In this document: positions 7,583 through 16,927 of the stretch, in pieces
Position numbering within the stretch: position 1 is the stretch's first letter
Layout of the letters: each line of letters starts with the position of its first letter
Source of the DNA: Phycisphaerales bacterium
Lineage (GTDB): Bacteria > Planctomycetota > Phycisphaerae > Sedimentisphaerales > Anaerobacaceae
DNA: 34,831 bases
Assembly: GCA_020352215.1 (NCBI GenBank)
Contig: CP070675.1
Span: 1,668,293-1,703,123 of the forward strand
Direction: 5' to 3'
Program-made: the position numbers and the translations under genes
The notes under the pieces: generated by a model
What the model saw: only the letters and a program-made list of their open reading frames with translations
Told to the model about the DNA's origin: nothing
Databases searched by the model: none

Positions 7583-9853
7583 ATGTCGTTAACAAACAGA
7601 AACAACAATGAAATGGCCGGGCCGTTGAAGAGCCTGGGTTGCGTTGCATGCCTACTCTTGGTCGGCTTAGCTGGTTGTCAACAAGAGATGCCAGCACCAA
7701 ATCCCGCCTTTCGCCCAGCAGAACATGCGCAGTCTCTTGCTCTGAAGTCCGCAGTAAATCAGGCATCCAAGCGGGCGACTAAGGCGGCGGCAGCGCCCCC
7801 CCAGAATACGCAGAGAACTACACCTACGGTATCTGTCCCAACTCAGCAAAACTCTATTTCTGCCGACGATCTACACCTTGAGCCGGCAATTCGCCAGATG
7901 CGGAACAGCAACGTTGTCACTCCGCCGAGAACACAGGTTCATTCCGTGCATGCAGTTTCGCCGCCAAGTGCAGCAGCGACAAGCGACGTCGAGCATCTGT
8001 CTTCGGAGCCGGCCGTGAATATGCCCGTGCTCGAAGAGCCCGGCATGGCTGATGAGCTCATATCCGTCAACTTTGACGGCATGGACATCCGAACTGTGCT
8101 CAAGACAATAGGAGACATAACCGGCATCAATTTTGTAATCGACGACAGCGTCCAAGGCACCGTCACCGTCATGTCGCCCACAATGATACGTCTTGCTCAG
8201 GTCTACGACGTCTTGGAATCAATCCTCGAAGTACACGGCTTCGCCGCCGTACCGGCCGGTGACCTTGTGAAAATAGTCCCGAAAGGCGAGGCTGCAAAGC
8301 GCAACCTTAGAGTACGTATCGGCAGCGATCCTGCTCAGATCCCGGTAAATGATTCAATTGCCACGCAGATCATGCCACTCCGGTACGCCGATGCTACGGA
8401 AATAATTCATATAATACAACCGCTTTTGGCCACTGACTCACAAGTGGACACCTATCCCAAGACAAATTCGATCGTACTGACCGATACATCCTCAAACATA
8501 CACCACATTGCTAAAATCATTCAGAAGCTCGATGTCGCAGGGGCGAAGGAACAGGTCACGGTAGTGTCCTTGGAGCATGCATCGGCACAGGTGCTCAGCG
8601 AACAGATCAGCCGCATCATGCAGAAAGCCAAGACCATATCCGGGCAACCTGGCCGGGCCATAACTATGTCCCAGATCGAAACCGGCGCCAGGGTTCTACC
8701 CGATCCCAGAACAAACTCTCTTATTGTGGTTGCCAACGCCCAGGACACCGAGACCGTGATAAGGCTGGCACAACAGCTTGACCTCCAACGTCTTGGCCGA
8801 GCAAACAATATCCATGTGGCCTACCTTCAAAACGCGCAGGCAAAGGATGTCGCCGAATCGCTCACCGCCGCAATGGCCAATCTAAGAATAACCGGTGCTC
8901 TTGAAAGCGCTCAGCCGGTCCAAGTCACGGCCGACGAAGGGACTAACTCGCTGATTATTGCCGCGCCACCTCAAGACTACGAACTCATTTCCGAAATAAT
9001 AGACAAACTCGACATAGTCCGCGAGCAAGTCTTGGTCGAGCTGCGCATCGTCGAGGTCACCGAAGAGGGATTGCAGGCGATAGGATTAGACTGGGCCACA
9101 CTGGATGAAGCCGTGGCCGACAGCATTAGGTTCTTTGGCGCGACGAATTTCGGGCCACGAGTTGATCTGGCCAGCGGGGACATCGAGGGTCTTACCATCG
9201 GCGCATGGACGAAAAACGGCGCAGAAGTAACCATTGGGACCATCCTGCACGCGCTTGAGAAGGAATCTGCTGTCAACATACTCTCATTGCCACAGATCAC
9301 AACTTCCAATCACCAAACAGCCAAGATCGTTGTGGGTGAGAACAGAGCCTTTGTCACGGGGTCACGAATAACAGAGACGGGGGACCTTATCACCCCGACT
9401 GTGATCAAAACATATGAGTACAAAGACGTCGGCATCAGTCTGGAGATAACACCGCACGTAAGCCAGGGCGGAATGGTGACTCTCGAAATTGACAGCGAGT
9501 TCACAAAACTAATTGAAGATGTGACCAGTGCATCCGTCGACACACCAACGACAGCCAAACGCCAGGCTCAGACCGTAGTTTCCATGAGAAGCGCTTCAAC
9601 CATTGTGATCGGCGGGCTGATAAGAGACGACAAAGTCACCGTAGAGAAGAAGGTTCCAATTGCCGGCGACCTGCCTCTGTTCGGGGCTCTCTTCAGGTAT
9701 TGGCAAAATCAAGTGCAGAAAACCAATCTGCTCCTATTCATAACACCCTATGTCATGGAGACTCAGCAAGATCTTGAGCAGATGACCAAGCAGAAGAAGA
9801 AGGAAATCATGCCGACACTCGACAACATCGGGCAAAACGACGGCCAACAGTAA
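7583..9853 (+). CDS. gspD: Type II secretion system secretin GspD, predicted lipoprotein
   Basis: The secretin forms the outer-membrane channel of the T2SS. The 756-residue product begins with a lipoprotein signal ending Leu-Ala-Gly-Cys (C32), which suggests lipid anchoring and pilotin-independent targeting. A low-complexity Ala/Pro-rich linker follows. The N0/STN-like domain is at about 158-235, with N1-N3 (secretin_N) modules at about 245-475. The secretin core runs from about 478 to 730 and contains the hallmark Val-Pro-Ile-Ala-Gly-Asp-Leu-Pro-Leu-Phe-Gly near 691 and the terminal Leu-Leu-Phe-Ile-Thr-Pro. A short charged tail follows. The gap to gspC is 43 bases. Confidence 0.95.
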   Translation: MSLTNRNNNEMAGPLKSLGCVACLLLVGLAGCQQEMPAPNPAFRPAEHAQSLALKSAVNQASKRATKAAAAPPQNTQRTTPTVSVPTQQNSISADDLHLEPAIRQMRNSNVVTPPRTQVHSVHAVSPPSAAATSDVEHLSSEPAVNMPVLEEPGMADELISVNFDGMDIRTVLKTIGDITGINFVIDDSVQGTVTVMSPTMIRLAQVYDVLESILEVHGFAAVPAGDLVKIVPKGEAAKRNLRVRIGSDPAQIPVNDSIATQIMPLRYADATEIIHIIQPLLATDSQVDTYPKTNSIVLTDTSSNIHHIAKIIQKLDVAGAKEQVTVVSLEHASAQVLSEQISRIMQKAKTISGQPGRAITMSQIETGARVLPDPRTNSLIVVANAQDTETVIRLAQQLDLQRLGRANNIHVAYLQNAQAKDVAESLTAAMANLRITGALESAQPVQVTADEGTNSLIIAAPPQDYELISEIIDKLDIVREQVLVELRIVEVTEEGLQAIGLDWATLDEAVADSIRFFGATNFGPRVDLASGDIEGLTIGAWTKNGAEVTIGTILHALEKESAVNILSLPQITTSNHQTAKIVVGENRAFVTGSRITETGDLITPTVIKTYEYKDVGISLEITPHVSQGGMVTLEIDSEFTKLIEDVTSASVDTPTTAKRQAQTVVSMRSASTIVIGGLIRDDKVTVEKKVPIAGDLPLFGALFRYWQNQVQKTNLLLFITPYVMETQQDLEQMTKQKKKEIMPTLDNIGQNDGQQ

Positions 9854-9890
9854 GCCCTGTGTGCCCTTTACATTGCGAGGAGGCTGACGC

Positions 9891-11534
9891 ATGGATACGG
9901 ATGCGAACGGACAAATCGAGAATCAATATTTGGAAACCATACCGCCGGAGCAACTGGACCCACAGCTGGTAAAAAAGCTTCCGCTGGAGTTTCTAAAGAA
10001 GCAGTGCGCCATCCCTATTACCACTGAGGACGCTCAGGTGGCAATCGCTCTTGCCGACCCGCTGAATATAGAGGCGTACGACGCGATTTCGAGTGTGTTA
10101 GCCGGCCAGGACTTGTCGAGCACCGCTTCTTCATCTGGTCAACCCTACAACCGGGTAATCTGCCCGGCCTCTGAGATAGAACAGGCCATTAGCCGCTGCT
10201 ACTACCAAAGCGCACATAGTGACGGTGACCATGGGGACTCCGACACCCAAGATATGGCTGCCGGCGACAGCGACCTCGACGCAACATCGGTTCAGACACA
10301 TGCCGAAGACCTGCTTAATATAGCAGACAAAGCGCCGGCCATAAAACTGGTAAACAAGATCCTGTTCCACGCCGTTCACAGCCGGGCCAGTGACATACAC
10401 ATTGAACCCTATGAAAAGCAAGCCAGAATCCGATTTCGCGTCGACGGCGTATTGCACGATGTGCTGACGTTACCAAAGCACCGGATCGCCCCATTGCTGT
10501 CGAGACTGAAGATCATGGCAAATCTTAACATTGCCGAGCACAGATTGCCCCAGGATGGACAAAGTCGGATTAGACTAGGCCAGGACTCGGTCGATATTCG
10601 AGTCTCGGTGGTACCGACCCTGGGCGGAGAGCGGTTTGTACTGAGACTGCTGGACAAAGGGCGCGGCCAACTGGAGCTGGACCAGATAGGTTTTGCCGAA
10701 GAGACACTCAGTACGTTCAGACGCTTGATCGCGATTCCGCACGGGATTGTTCTTCTGACGGGCCCCACGGGAAGTGGCAAGACGACAACACTATACGCAG
10801 CGCTCAACGAGCTTAACTGCCAGGAACGAAACATTTTGACGGTTGAGGACCCGATCGAGTACCAGCTACCGGGCATTGGCCAGGTGCAGGTAAAGCCCAA
10901 AATCGGCCTCACGTTTGCCAACTGTCTCCGTCACATTCTAAGGCAGGACCCAGATGCAATCATGGTAGGAGAAATCCGGGATCCCGAAACGGCCCAGATT
11001 GCCATCCAGGCATCCCTAACAGGTCACTTGGTGCTGAGCACACTTCACACCAATGACTCTGCTTCAGCCATAACTCGACTGATCGATATGGGCATAGAGC
11101 CGTACCTGATTTCGTCTTCGGTTGTCGCCGTGATGGCCCAGCGCCTCGTACGGGTAATTTGTCCCCGATGCAAGAAACCCTGTAACCCGCAAGACCGCGC
11201 AACCTCAATTTGGGGCGAGACAGAAAGCCTGACAGCAGTTGAAGGTCAGTTCTACAGAGGATCTGGTTGCGAGGACTGCCTGGAGACGGGATACCTCGGG
11301 AGGACTGGTATTTTCGAACTGTTGCTTGTCGATGACGATGTCAAGGAACTGATCATAAAGCGCAAAGGCTCACACATCATAAGAGAGACAGCCATCGAGA
11401 AAGATATGAGCACACTGCGCGAAGACGGCCTGCGTAAGGCACTGGCCGGTGACACTACTCTGGAAGAAGTCTACAGAGTCACCCAGGACAGCTTTCAGCG
11501 ACTGGCAGAGGTGAGCAAGCATGCCGACAGTTGA
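9891..11534 (+). CDS. gspE: Type II secretion system ATPase GspE
   Basis: GspE is the cytoplasmic hexameric ATPase that powers pseudopilus assembly. In this 547-residue protein the N-terminal T2SSE_N domain covers about 15-110. Walker A is Gly-Pro-Thr-Gly-Ser-Gly-Lys (K297), followed by the Asp box (Val-Glu-Asp-Pro-Ile-Glu, near 319), Walker B (Asp355 to Glu361, then Ile-Arg-Asp) and the His box (Leu-Ser-Thr-Leu-His-Thr-Asn-Asp, near 383). A tetracysteine zinc site is formed by C424, C427, C460 and C463, typical of GspE. The ATG at 9891 has a strong GAGGAGG site seven bases upstream. It overlaps gspF by 14 bases, which suggests translational coupling. Confidence 0.96.
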   Translation: MDTDANGQIENQYLETIPPEQLDPQLVKKLPLEFLKKQCAIPITTEDAQVAIALADPLNIEAYDAISSVLAGQDLSSTASSSGQPYNRVICPASEIEQAISRCYYQSAHSDGDHGDSDTQDMAAGDSDLDATSVQTHAEDLLNIADKAPAIKLVNKILFHAVHSRASDIHIEPYEKQARIRFRVDGVLHDVLTLPKHRIAPLLSRLKIMANLNIAEHRLPQDGQSRIRLGQDSVDIRVSVVPTLGGERFVLRLLDKGRGQLELDQIGFAEETLSTFRRLIAIPHGIVLLTGPTGSGKTTTLYAALNELNCQERNILTVEDPIEYQLPGIGQVQVKPKIGLTFANCLRHILRQDPDAIMVGEIRDPETAQIAIQASLTGHLVLSTLHTNDSASAITRLIDMGIEPYLISSSVVAVMAQRLVRVICPRCKKPCNPQDRATSIWGETESLTAVEGQFYRGSGCEDCLETGYLGRTGIFELLLVDDDVKELIIKRKGSHIIRETAIEKDMSTLREDGLRKALAGDTTLEEVYRVTQDSFQRLAEVSKHADS

Positions 11535-12705
11535 ATCAGATTTCGTGACCAAGCCGAATGTGTCGGAGCGCCGCGCCGGCGCAAGTGCCGAAGGCAACGA
11601 CGCTGAGTCGACCTCACGCGTCAGAGATACTCTCAGACGGGTGGGCACAAGGAACATCTGTACGGTCACCCGGCAGTTGGCCACGATGTTGCGGGCCGGC
11701 ATGCCGCTTACTCCCGCACTATCCGCGATAACCGAGCAGCTGCTGGACGGCCCGGAAGGCGCAGGACCTGGCAGGTCACAGAAAAATCCTCTCGCGGAGG
11801 TGATGCGACAAGTCCATGATAGTGTCAATGCAGGAGGCTCTTTGGCCGAGGCCCTCGGCGAGCACCCAAACGTCTTTTCGCCCTTGTATGTCAATATGGT
11901 AGCTGCAGGCCAAACTGGCGGCACGCTGGAAGAGATTCTGCTGCGCCTGGCGGAAATCCTCGAAAATCGCGTGCGCTTGGCGAGCAAAGTCAAGGCTGCC
12001 GTTGCCTATCCACTGATGATGGCTGTGGTTGCAACAGCTGTTGTCGGATTTCTGATGTCTTACGTTGTACCCAGCATAACACAGATCTTCCTTGAGATGA
12101 ACCGGGCCCTTCCCTGGCCTACAAGACTGCTTATCTCTGTCAGCACCTTCACACGAACATATCTGGCGGTGATCGCTGTCGCGGTCTGTGCTGCCATCTT
12201 CACAATTGTTGCAGGCTACAGAACCAAACAGGGCCGATTCTTCGCCGACCGTTACAAACTCAGACTGCCTCTATTTGGCAACCTTTTGGTCAAGCTGGAG
12301 ATTGCGCGTCTGACCCGAACGTTGGGCATGCTGCTGGCGAGTGGAATTCCCATCCTTCAGGCTCTGCAAATCACAAAAGGCATAGTTGTCAACAGCTTTA
12401 TCGCAGACGCTCTGGGGTCCGTGAAGGAGTCCGTCGGCAAAGGAGGAACCGTTGCGAATTCGATCAGGAAAACAGGGCTGTTTCCGCCTATCGTATGTCA
12501 CATTGTCGAAACGAGCCAGATCAGCGGCAGAATTGAAGAGGGCCTGATAGATATAGCTGACATGTATGAGAACGAAGTCGAGACAACTACCAAGACGCTG
12601 ACGTCATTGCTTGAACCGATGATACTCCTGGTCATGGGTGCCTTAGTCGGCTTTATCGTGCTGGCAATTCTGTTGCCGATATTTGAGATTAATCAAGCAA
12701 TCTAA
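11521..12705 (+). CDS. gspF: Type II secretion system inner-membrane platform protein GspF
   Basis: GspF is the polytopic platform protein that contacts GspE and guides pseudopilin addition. The 394-residue product has two T2SSF domains, at about 45-170 and 260-385. Family motifs include Arg-Gln-Leu-Ala-Thr-Met-Leu-Arg-Ala-Gly-Met-Pro-Leu, a Gly-Gly-Ser-Leu turn and Ala-Gly-Gln-Thr-Gly-Gly-Thr-Leu. Membrane helices lie near 165-190, 215-235 and 365-390. Its first 14 bases overlap gspE, and a GAGG precedes the ATG. A Ser/Glu-rich N-terminal tail of about 40 residues precedes the first domain. Confidence 0.95.
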   Translation: MPTVESDFVTKPNVSERRAGASAEGNDAESTSRVRDTLRRVGTRNICTVTRQLATMLRAGMPLTPALSAITEQLLDGPEGAGPGRSQKNPLAEVMRQVHDSVNAGGSLAEALGEHPNVFSPLYVNMVAAGQTGGTLEEILLRLAEILENRVRLASKVKAAVAYPLMMAVVATAVVGFLMSYVVPSITQIFLEMNRALPWPTRLLISVSTFTRTYLAVIAVAVCAAIFTIVAGYRTKQGRFFADRYKLRLPLFGNLLVKLEIARLTRTLGMLLASGIPILQALQITKGIVVNSFIADALGSVKESVGKGGTVANSIRKTGLFPPIVCHIVETSQISGRIEEGLIDIADMYENEVETTTKTLTSLLEPMILLVMGALVGFIVLAILLPIFEINQAI

Positions 12706-12719
12706 AGGAGCTCTGCAGA

Positions 12720-13184
12720 ATGATCTGCAAAAACACAAAACGATATAAGGTAAACGGTCGGTCACGTGCCCGGAAAGAGGCGTTCACATTGATTGAACTG
12801 ATGATCGTGGTCGTAATCCTCGGGATTTTGGCCACCGTCATTATGCCCAAGATGCTAAGCAGGCCCGAACAGGCCAGAAGAATAAAGGCCGCGGTTGACA
12901 TACGCAACATCCAATCGGCGCTGGCCTTGTTCAAAACAGACACGGGACGGTTTCCTTCGACGTCCGAAGGACTCGAAGCTCTTGTCTCCGACCCTGGGAT
13001 ACGAGGATACAACAGCGACTGCTACCTCGACGCTGTTCCCCGCGATCCCTGGGGCAACAAATACGTCTACGTATCCCCCGGGCTTCACAGCAACGACTAC
13101 GATCTGGAATCCTATGGAAGAGACGGCGAAAACGGCGGAGTCAAAGACGATGCGGATATCGAAAGCTGGAACCTCCCAGCATAG
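12720..13184 (+). CDS. gspG: Type II secretion system major pseudopilin GspG
   Basis: GspG is the main subunit of the T2SS pseudopilus. The 154-residue prepilin has a basic leader and the processing site Ala21/Phe22 with Glu26 at the +5 position, then a hydrophobic helix. The globular part carries GspG features: Thr-Gly-Arg-Phe-Pro-Ser-Thr-x-Glu-Gly-Leu, Pro-Arg-Asp-Pro-Trp-Gly, and a C-terminal acidic stretch (Gly-Arg-Asp-Gly-Glu, then Asp-Asp-Ala-Asp-Ile) that binds calcium in homologues. Ala instead of Gly at -1 is less common. AAAGGAG sits nine bases before the ATG, and the gap to gspF is only 14 bases. Confidence 0.95.
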   Translation: MICKNTKRYKVNGRSRARKEAFTLIELMIVVVILGILATVIMPKMLSRPEQARRIKAAVDIRNIQSALALFKTDTGRFPSTSEGLEALVSDPGIRGYNSDCYLDAVPRDPWGNKYVYVSPGLHSNDYDLESYGRDGENGGVKDDADIESWNLPA

Positions 13185-13250
13185 AACACGTCTGCTTTCC
13201 ACAGGGTCGACTCCGGCCGAGCCGGAGGCGCAACGAGCAGGTAGCCAAAG

Positions 13251-13652
13251 ATGCACCAAGAGCGAGCAAGAGCGTTCACCTTCATAGAAGTCATCGCAGC
13301 TCTGGCAATTGTCTCAATTGCCCTACTGGGATTGCTCAGGCTTCACCTGTTCAGCATCAGCATGGCAGACAAAGCCGAGAGGACTGCCCAGGCGCTTCTA
13401 CTGGCCCAGGAGAAAATCGCAGAGATACTCGCCCATGGATATCCGGAACAGGGAACCACCTCAAGTACGGCCGAGATAGACAACATTACAATGCACTGGC
13501 AGACCCATGTCACGGACCTCAGCATGCCTTCGTTAGGTGAGACCCAAACCAGGGGTATGCGAAAGATACTCGCCAGTGTCACCTGGCAAGATGGTGCGAA
13601 CCAAAAGAACCTCCAATTATCGACGTATGTCGCTGACAGGAGACTGCCATGA
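13251..13652 (+). CDS. gspI: Type II secretion system minor pseudopilin GspI
   Basis: The 133-residue prepilin has a short leader ending Arg-Ala, then Phe-Thr-Phe-Ile-Glu (Glu at +5) and a hydrophobic helix. Size, position between gspG and gspJ, and the Ala-Gln-Glu-Lys-Ile motif after the helix fit GspI, which starts the tip complex with GspJ and GspK. As in GspG, the residue at -1 is Ala. It overlaps gspJ by four bases (ATGA). There is no room for a gspH between gspG and this gene. Confidence 0.85.
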   Translation: MHQERARAFTFIEVIAALAIVSIALLGLLRLHLFSISMADKAERTAQALLLAQEKIAEILAHGYPEQGTTSSTAEIDNITMHWQTHVTDLSMPSLGETQTRGMRKILASVTWQDGANQKNLQLSTYVADRRLP

Positions 13653-14416
13653 ACAGAGGTCCCAACAAGGCTGGATTCACACTGCTTGAGATTCTCGTGG
13701 CCACGGCGATCATCGTGATGATCGTCTCGATGGTGTACGGCAGCTACTACGCAACGTCGAGATCGACAGAGATCTACAAAGCCAAGATGACCCACGCACA
13801 GCGTGTCCGTGGAGCCCTACAACAGATGGCTCGACAGATCCGCTGTTCATATGTCCCGCAGCCACAAGAGACGATACGAGACGCGAATGAAGTGGCGCGC
13901 CGCAGCGCTGGCGGATCGCTGGGTAATAGCAAGCCATTGTCGTGGAGACGAAAGCCACTGTGGCAAAGCGCAATGAAATACTTTCAAGGTGATCCTGATG
14001 CTGCGACCGGTGAGATCCTGCGCTTCGTGACTACAAACGCCACGCCCACGGAGTCTGATGCAGAACATGGTCTTTTCGAGATCGCCTACAAATATGATGC
14101 CCGCAGCGCGACACTACTTCGCGAACAGACGAGATTTATCGCTACGCCAGCAATGGCAACCAAAGTCGGAGACTACCAGTCGTTTCTCAAGAACGTCGAG
14201 CGAATCGAGATGCAGTTCTACGACGGACAGCAGTGGCTCGCGAAGTGGGACCCGACTCAGGCCCCGATGCTGCCACGGGCAGTACGAATCGAGATCACCG
14301 TCCGGGACGAGGACCGGCGGCAGTTCCGGTACAGCACCACCGCACACGTAGCTTGTTCGAAACCTCAACACAATGATCCCGTCACTGGAAGATCCAGTTT
14401 GGCCCTGAATCAATGA
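13649..14416 (+). CDS. gspJ: Type II secretion system minor pseudopilin GspJ
   Basis: The 255-residue prepilin has a leader ending Ala-Gly, then Phe-Thr-Leu-Leu-Glu (Glu at +5) and a hydrophobic helix. The C-terminal part contains the Glu-Arg-Ile-Glu-Met-Gln-Phe-Tyr-Asp-Gly element and an Ala-Val-Arg-Ile-Glu-Ile strand that recur in GspJ proteins. It forms the tip trimer with GspI and GspK. It overlaps both neighbours by four bases (ATGA), a sign of coupled translation. At 255 residues it is somewhat longer than many proteobacterial GspJ proteins. Confidence 0.88.
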   Translation: MNRGPNKAGFTLLEILVATAIIVMIVSMVYGSYYATSRSTEIYKAKMTHAQRVRGALQQMARQIRCSYVPQPQETIRDANEVARRSAGGSLGNSKPLSWRRKPLWQSAMKYFQGDPDAATGEILRFVTTNATPTESDAEHGLFEIAYKYDARSATLLREQTRFIATPAMATKVGDYQSFLKNVERIEMQFYDGQQWLAKWDPTQAPMLPRAVRIEITVRDEDRRQFRYSTTAHVACSKPQHNDPVTGRSSLALNQ

Positions 14417-15402
14417 AACCAAAGGTGGCAAAAACCAGACAGCACGGCTTTGTAATTGTCGTCGTACTGTGCATGATCATCTGTTTGACGGCCCTTCTGC
14501 TGGCCTTCAACAACAGGGCCAGAGTCAACCTCCACACAGTGGACACCTTGCGAAAGTCCGCACAAGCGCTGAATTGTGCACGATCAGGGCTCAACATTGC
14601 CCTCGCAGTCATAAGAGATTCCGATAAAGGACCGGCGGACGAGAGCATGCTACGCCTGCGTGCAGGCGAAGAATCTATCGCTGTTGGCGACGGAGAGTGC
14701 CGGATCACAGCCACTGAAGAAAACGGCAAGCTCAACATCAACCTGCTAAAGGACGAGGACGGCAAGCTGAACCGAATGAGAATCGAACAGTTGCTTCGGC
14801 TCATAGATCTGCTGAACCGGCAGTCCCCCAGTAATCCCCACATCGGCTACGGGCTCGTGCCAGCGATTGTGGACTGGGCCGATAGTGATGACCAAGTCAC
14901 GTGCCTGCCTTTCGTGAAACGTGAGAATATGGGTGCAGAGTCGGACTACTACAGAAGCCTGACACCAACCTATTCATGCAAGAACGCCCCACTTGAGACG
15001 GTCGAGGAGCTACTGTTGCTGAAGGGGGTAACGCCGGAGATTCTCGACCGTATCGGCGAATACGTGACAGTTAGCGGTGACGGTAAGGTGAACATCAACT
15101 ATGCCCCAAAACCGGTGATCGAGTCTCTGTCGGATAAGATCGACCCCGTTCTCACGCAGATGATTATCGATCGCCGAAGCATCACACCGTTTGAAACGAT
15201 GGCAGAACTGCGAGACGTCCCAGGCATGACCGATAACATTTACCAGGTTCTAACCAACACGGTAACTGTCGAACCGTCGGAGCGATTTTACACCGTAATC
15301 TCCCAAGGCAACACGGGTGGCCTTAGCCGCACAGTAGTTGCCACACTAAAGAGAAACATGACAACGAAAAAAGTCGATATAGTCTTGTACAGAGAGCTTT
15401 GA
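14413..15402 (+). CDS. gspK: Type II secretion system minor pseudopilin GspK
   Basis: GspK caps the pseudopilus. The 329-residue product has a basic leader ending His-Gly, then Phe-Val-Ile-Val-Val without a Glu at +5, which is the normal GspK exception. The large α-helical domain shows Gly-Lys-Leu-Asn-Ile-Asn, Ile-Val-Asp-Trp-Ala-Asp-Ser-Asp-Asp and Gly-Lys-Val-Asn-Ile-Asn-Tyr-Ala-Pro, all characteristic. Helix-hairpin-helix-like stretches (Leu-Leu-Leu-Leu-Lys-Gly-Val-Thr and Leu-Arg-Asp-Val-Pro-Gly-Met) are typical of the family. It overlaps gspJ by four bases. Confidence 0.93.
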   Translation: MKPKVAKTRQHGFVIVVVLCMIICLTALLLAFNNRARVNLHTVDTLRKSAQALNCARSGLNIALAVIRDSDKGPADESMLRLRAGEESIAVGDGECRITATEENGKLNINLLKDEDGKLNRMRIEQLLRLIDLLNRQSPSNPHIGYGLVPAIVDWADSDDQVTCLPFVKRENMGAESDYYRSLTPTYSCKNAPLETVEELLLLKGVTPEILDRIGEYVTVSGDGKVNINYAPKPVIESLSDKIDPVLTQMIIDRRSITPFETMAELRDVPGMTDNIYQVLTNTVTVEPSERFYTVISQGNTGGLSRTVVATLKRNMTTKKVDIVLYREL

Positions 15403-15451
15403 GAATCGGCTGCAAGGCGACTTTTTGCGAAAGAAAGCATGAGAAAACACC

Positions 15452-16927
15452 ATGGCTAAGCGGTGTATCGGCATTGAAATCGACTCGTGTCATCTACGTG
15501 CGGTGCAGATGGCCCGCATCGGACAGAGATTCCGCATCGAAAAAGTCTTCTGCTCCCAAACAAGACGCAGCACGGATTCGATACGGGACATTTTGAGGTC
15601 ACTGACAAGCCGACACGGGTTTGATCGACGCGCTGACGTGGCAATCTCGATACCGCACAACGCTGTCTTCTTTCGAGACTTGCAACTCGACTCACCGGAT
15701 CCAGAGCAAATCCATAAACACGACTCACGTTTGCTGGAACACAACTTCCCAATCCAGACCGATGATATAATTGCACAGGTATACGCATACCGCCAACTGG
15801 CGGATGAGAAATGCTCCGTCCTTATCGCTGCCATTGCCAGAGAATCGCTAAAGGGCAAACTGGATCTCTTGGCTGATGTAAAGATGCGTCCAAAGATTGT
15901 GGATTCGGCAATCTTCGCCATTCACTCCACGATCGCGCTTAATCATCCTGAAATCGTCGCCGAGACAGCGGTAATTGCATATGTGGATGAATCTTACCTT
16001 ACGCTGGCACTGACACAGAACGGCGAAATCCTGCTTGTCAGAAACATTCCGATTGTGCCACGTTCCGATACACCGGACTTGGCACTCGCGCAAATCGGCG
16101 AGGTGATCTCCCGGGAGGCACAGATCACCTGGAGGCGAGTGCTGCCTACCGAAAACAAAGGAGAGTCACAAATATACTTGGTGGCGCCCGCGAGTATTTC
16201 TGCCGGTCTAAAAGCCATGCTCGAAGAAAACCTGCGTTGCCAAACAGTAGTCGTTGATCCTTGTGCAAAGATCAAACGCCCTATCCGCTGTAAAGCAGAC
16301 TGGCAAATATGTGTTGCCGAAGGTCTTGCCTTGCGAGCCCTGGCGCCCGAGAAGACAACAGGCGTCAACTTTCTTAATGCCTGCAACGCTCAGACAGAAG
16401 CCCCGTTCAGTTATAAGAAGGAAATCGCAATCTGCGCAACGCTTTGTGCTGCCATCGCCGTCTTCTTAGTTGTTGGACTATTCCTGCGGCGCTCATATCT
16501 AGAAGCAGACTACACGAACTTGAAAGATCAGATCACAGGACTGTTCCAGCGTACGCTACCCGGCGAGAAGAATATCGTGAGTCCCGTCGCACAGCTTCAG
16601 CAAAAGCTCGATTCGGTCCGAAAGGACTACCGGCGATTCGCATCCTTCGGTCCGACCCGCTTGACGCCGCTCCAAGTCTTGTACACGGTAAGTACGAATA
16701 CTCCGCCGCAGGCGAACATAGAAATCCAGGACCTGCTGATAGCCGCCGACTCTGTGCGCCTGACCGGCACGTGCAACTCATTCGAGTCGGTTTATGAATA
16801 CAGACGTGTCCTGGCCAAGACCCTCTCTTTCGCACTCGTCGACGTAAAGGACGTGCAGAAAGAACCAAAGAGCGGCGCCGTGCGATTCACTGTCCTGGTG
16901 TCTGCGGCATCTACGGAGCAAGGATAA
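15452..16927 (+). CDS. gspL: Type II secretion system assembly protein GspL (PilM-like cytoplasmic domain)
   Basis: The 491-residue protein begins with an actin-like PilM/GspL cytoplasmic domain (about 3-310), starting Cys-Ile-Gly-Ile-Glu-Ile-Asp. One membrane helix follows at about 325-345, then a coiled segment and a periplasmic ferredoxin-like domain at about 400-485. GspL recruits GspE to the membrane and pairs with GspM. The start has only a weak ribosome site, 49 bases after gspK. The stop overlaps the gspM start by one base (TAATG). It could also be viewed as a PilM-PilN fusion, but the operon context favours GspL. Confidence 0.85.
   Translation: MAKRCIGIEIDSCHLRAVQMARIGQRFRIEKVFCSQTRRSTDSIRDILRSLTSRHGFDRRADVAISIPHNAVFFRDLQLDSPDPEQIHKHDSRLLEHNFPIQTDDIIAQVYAYRQLADEKCSVLIAAIARESLKGKLDLLADVKMRPKIVDSAIFAIHSTIALNHPEIVAETAVIAYVDESYLTLALTQNGEILLVRNIPIVPRSDTPDLALAQIGEVISREAQITWRRVLPTENKGESQIYLVAPASISAGLKAMLEENLRCQTVVVDPCAKIKRPIRCKADWQICVAEGLALRALAPEKTTGVNFLNACNAQTEAPFSYKKEIAICATLCAAIAVFLVVGLFLRRSYLEADYTNLKDQITGLFQRTLPGEKNIVSPVAQLQQKLDSVRKDYRRFASFGPTRLTPLQVLYTVSTNTPPQANIEIQDLLIAADSVRLTGTCNSFESVYEYRRVLAKTLSFALVDVKDVQKEPKSGAVRFTVLVSAASTEQG

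Noticed and set aside
12895..13287. A 130-codon rightward frame sitting where gspH would be expected
   Set aside because: It overlaps gspG by about 290 bases in another frame and has no prepilin leader or hydrophobic helix, so it is a shadow.
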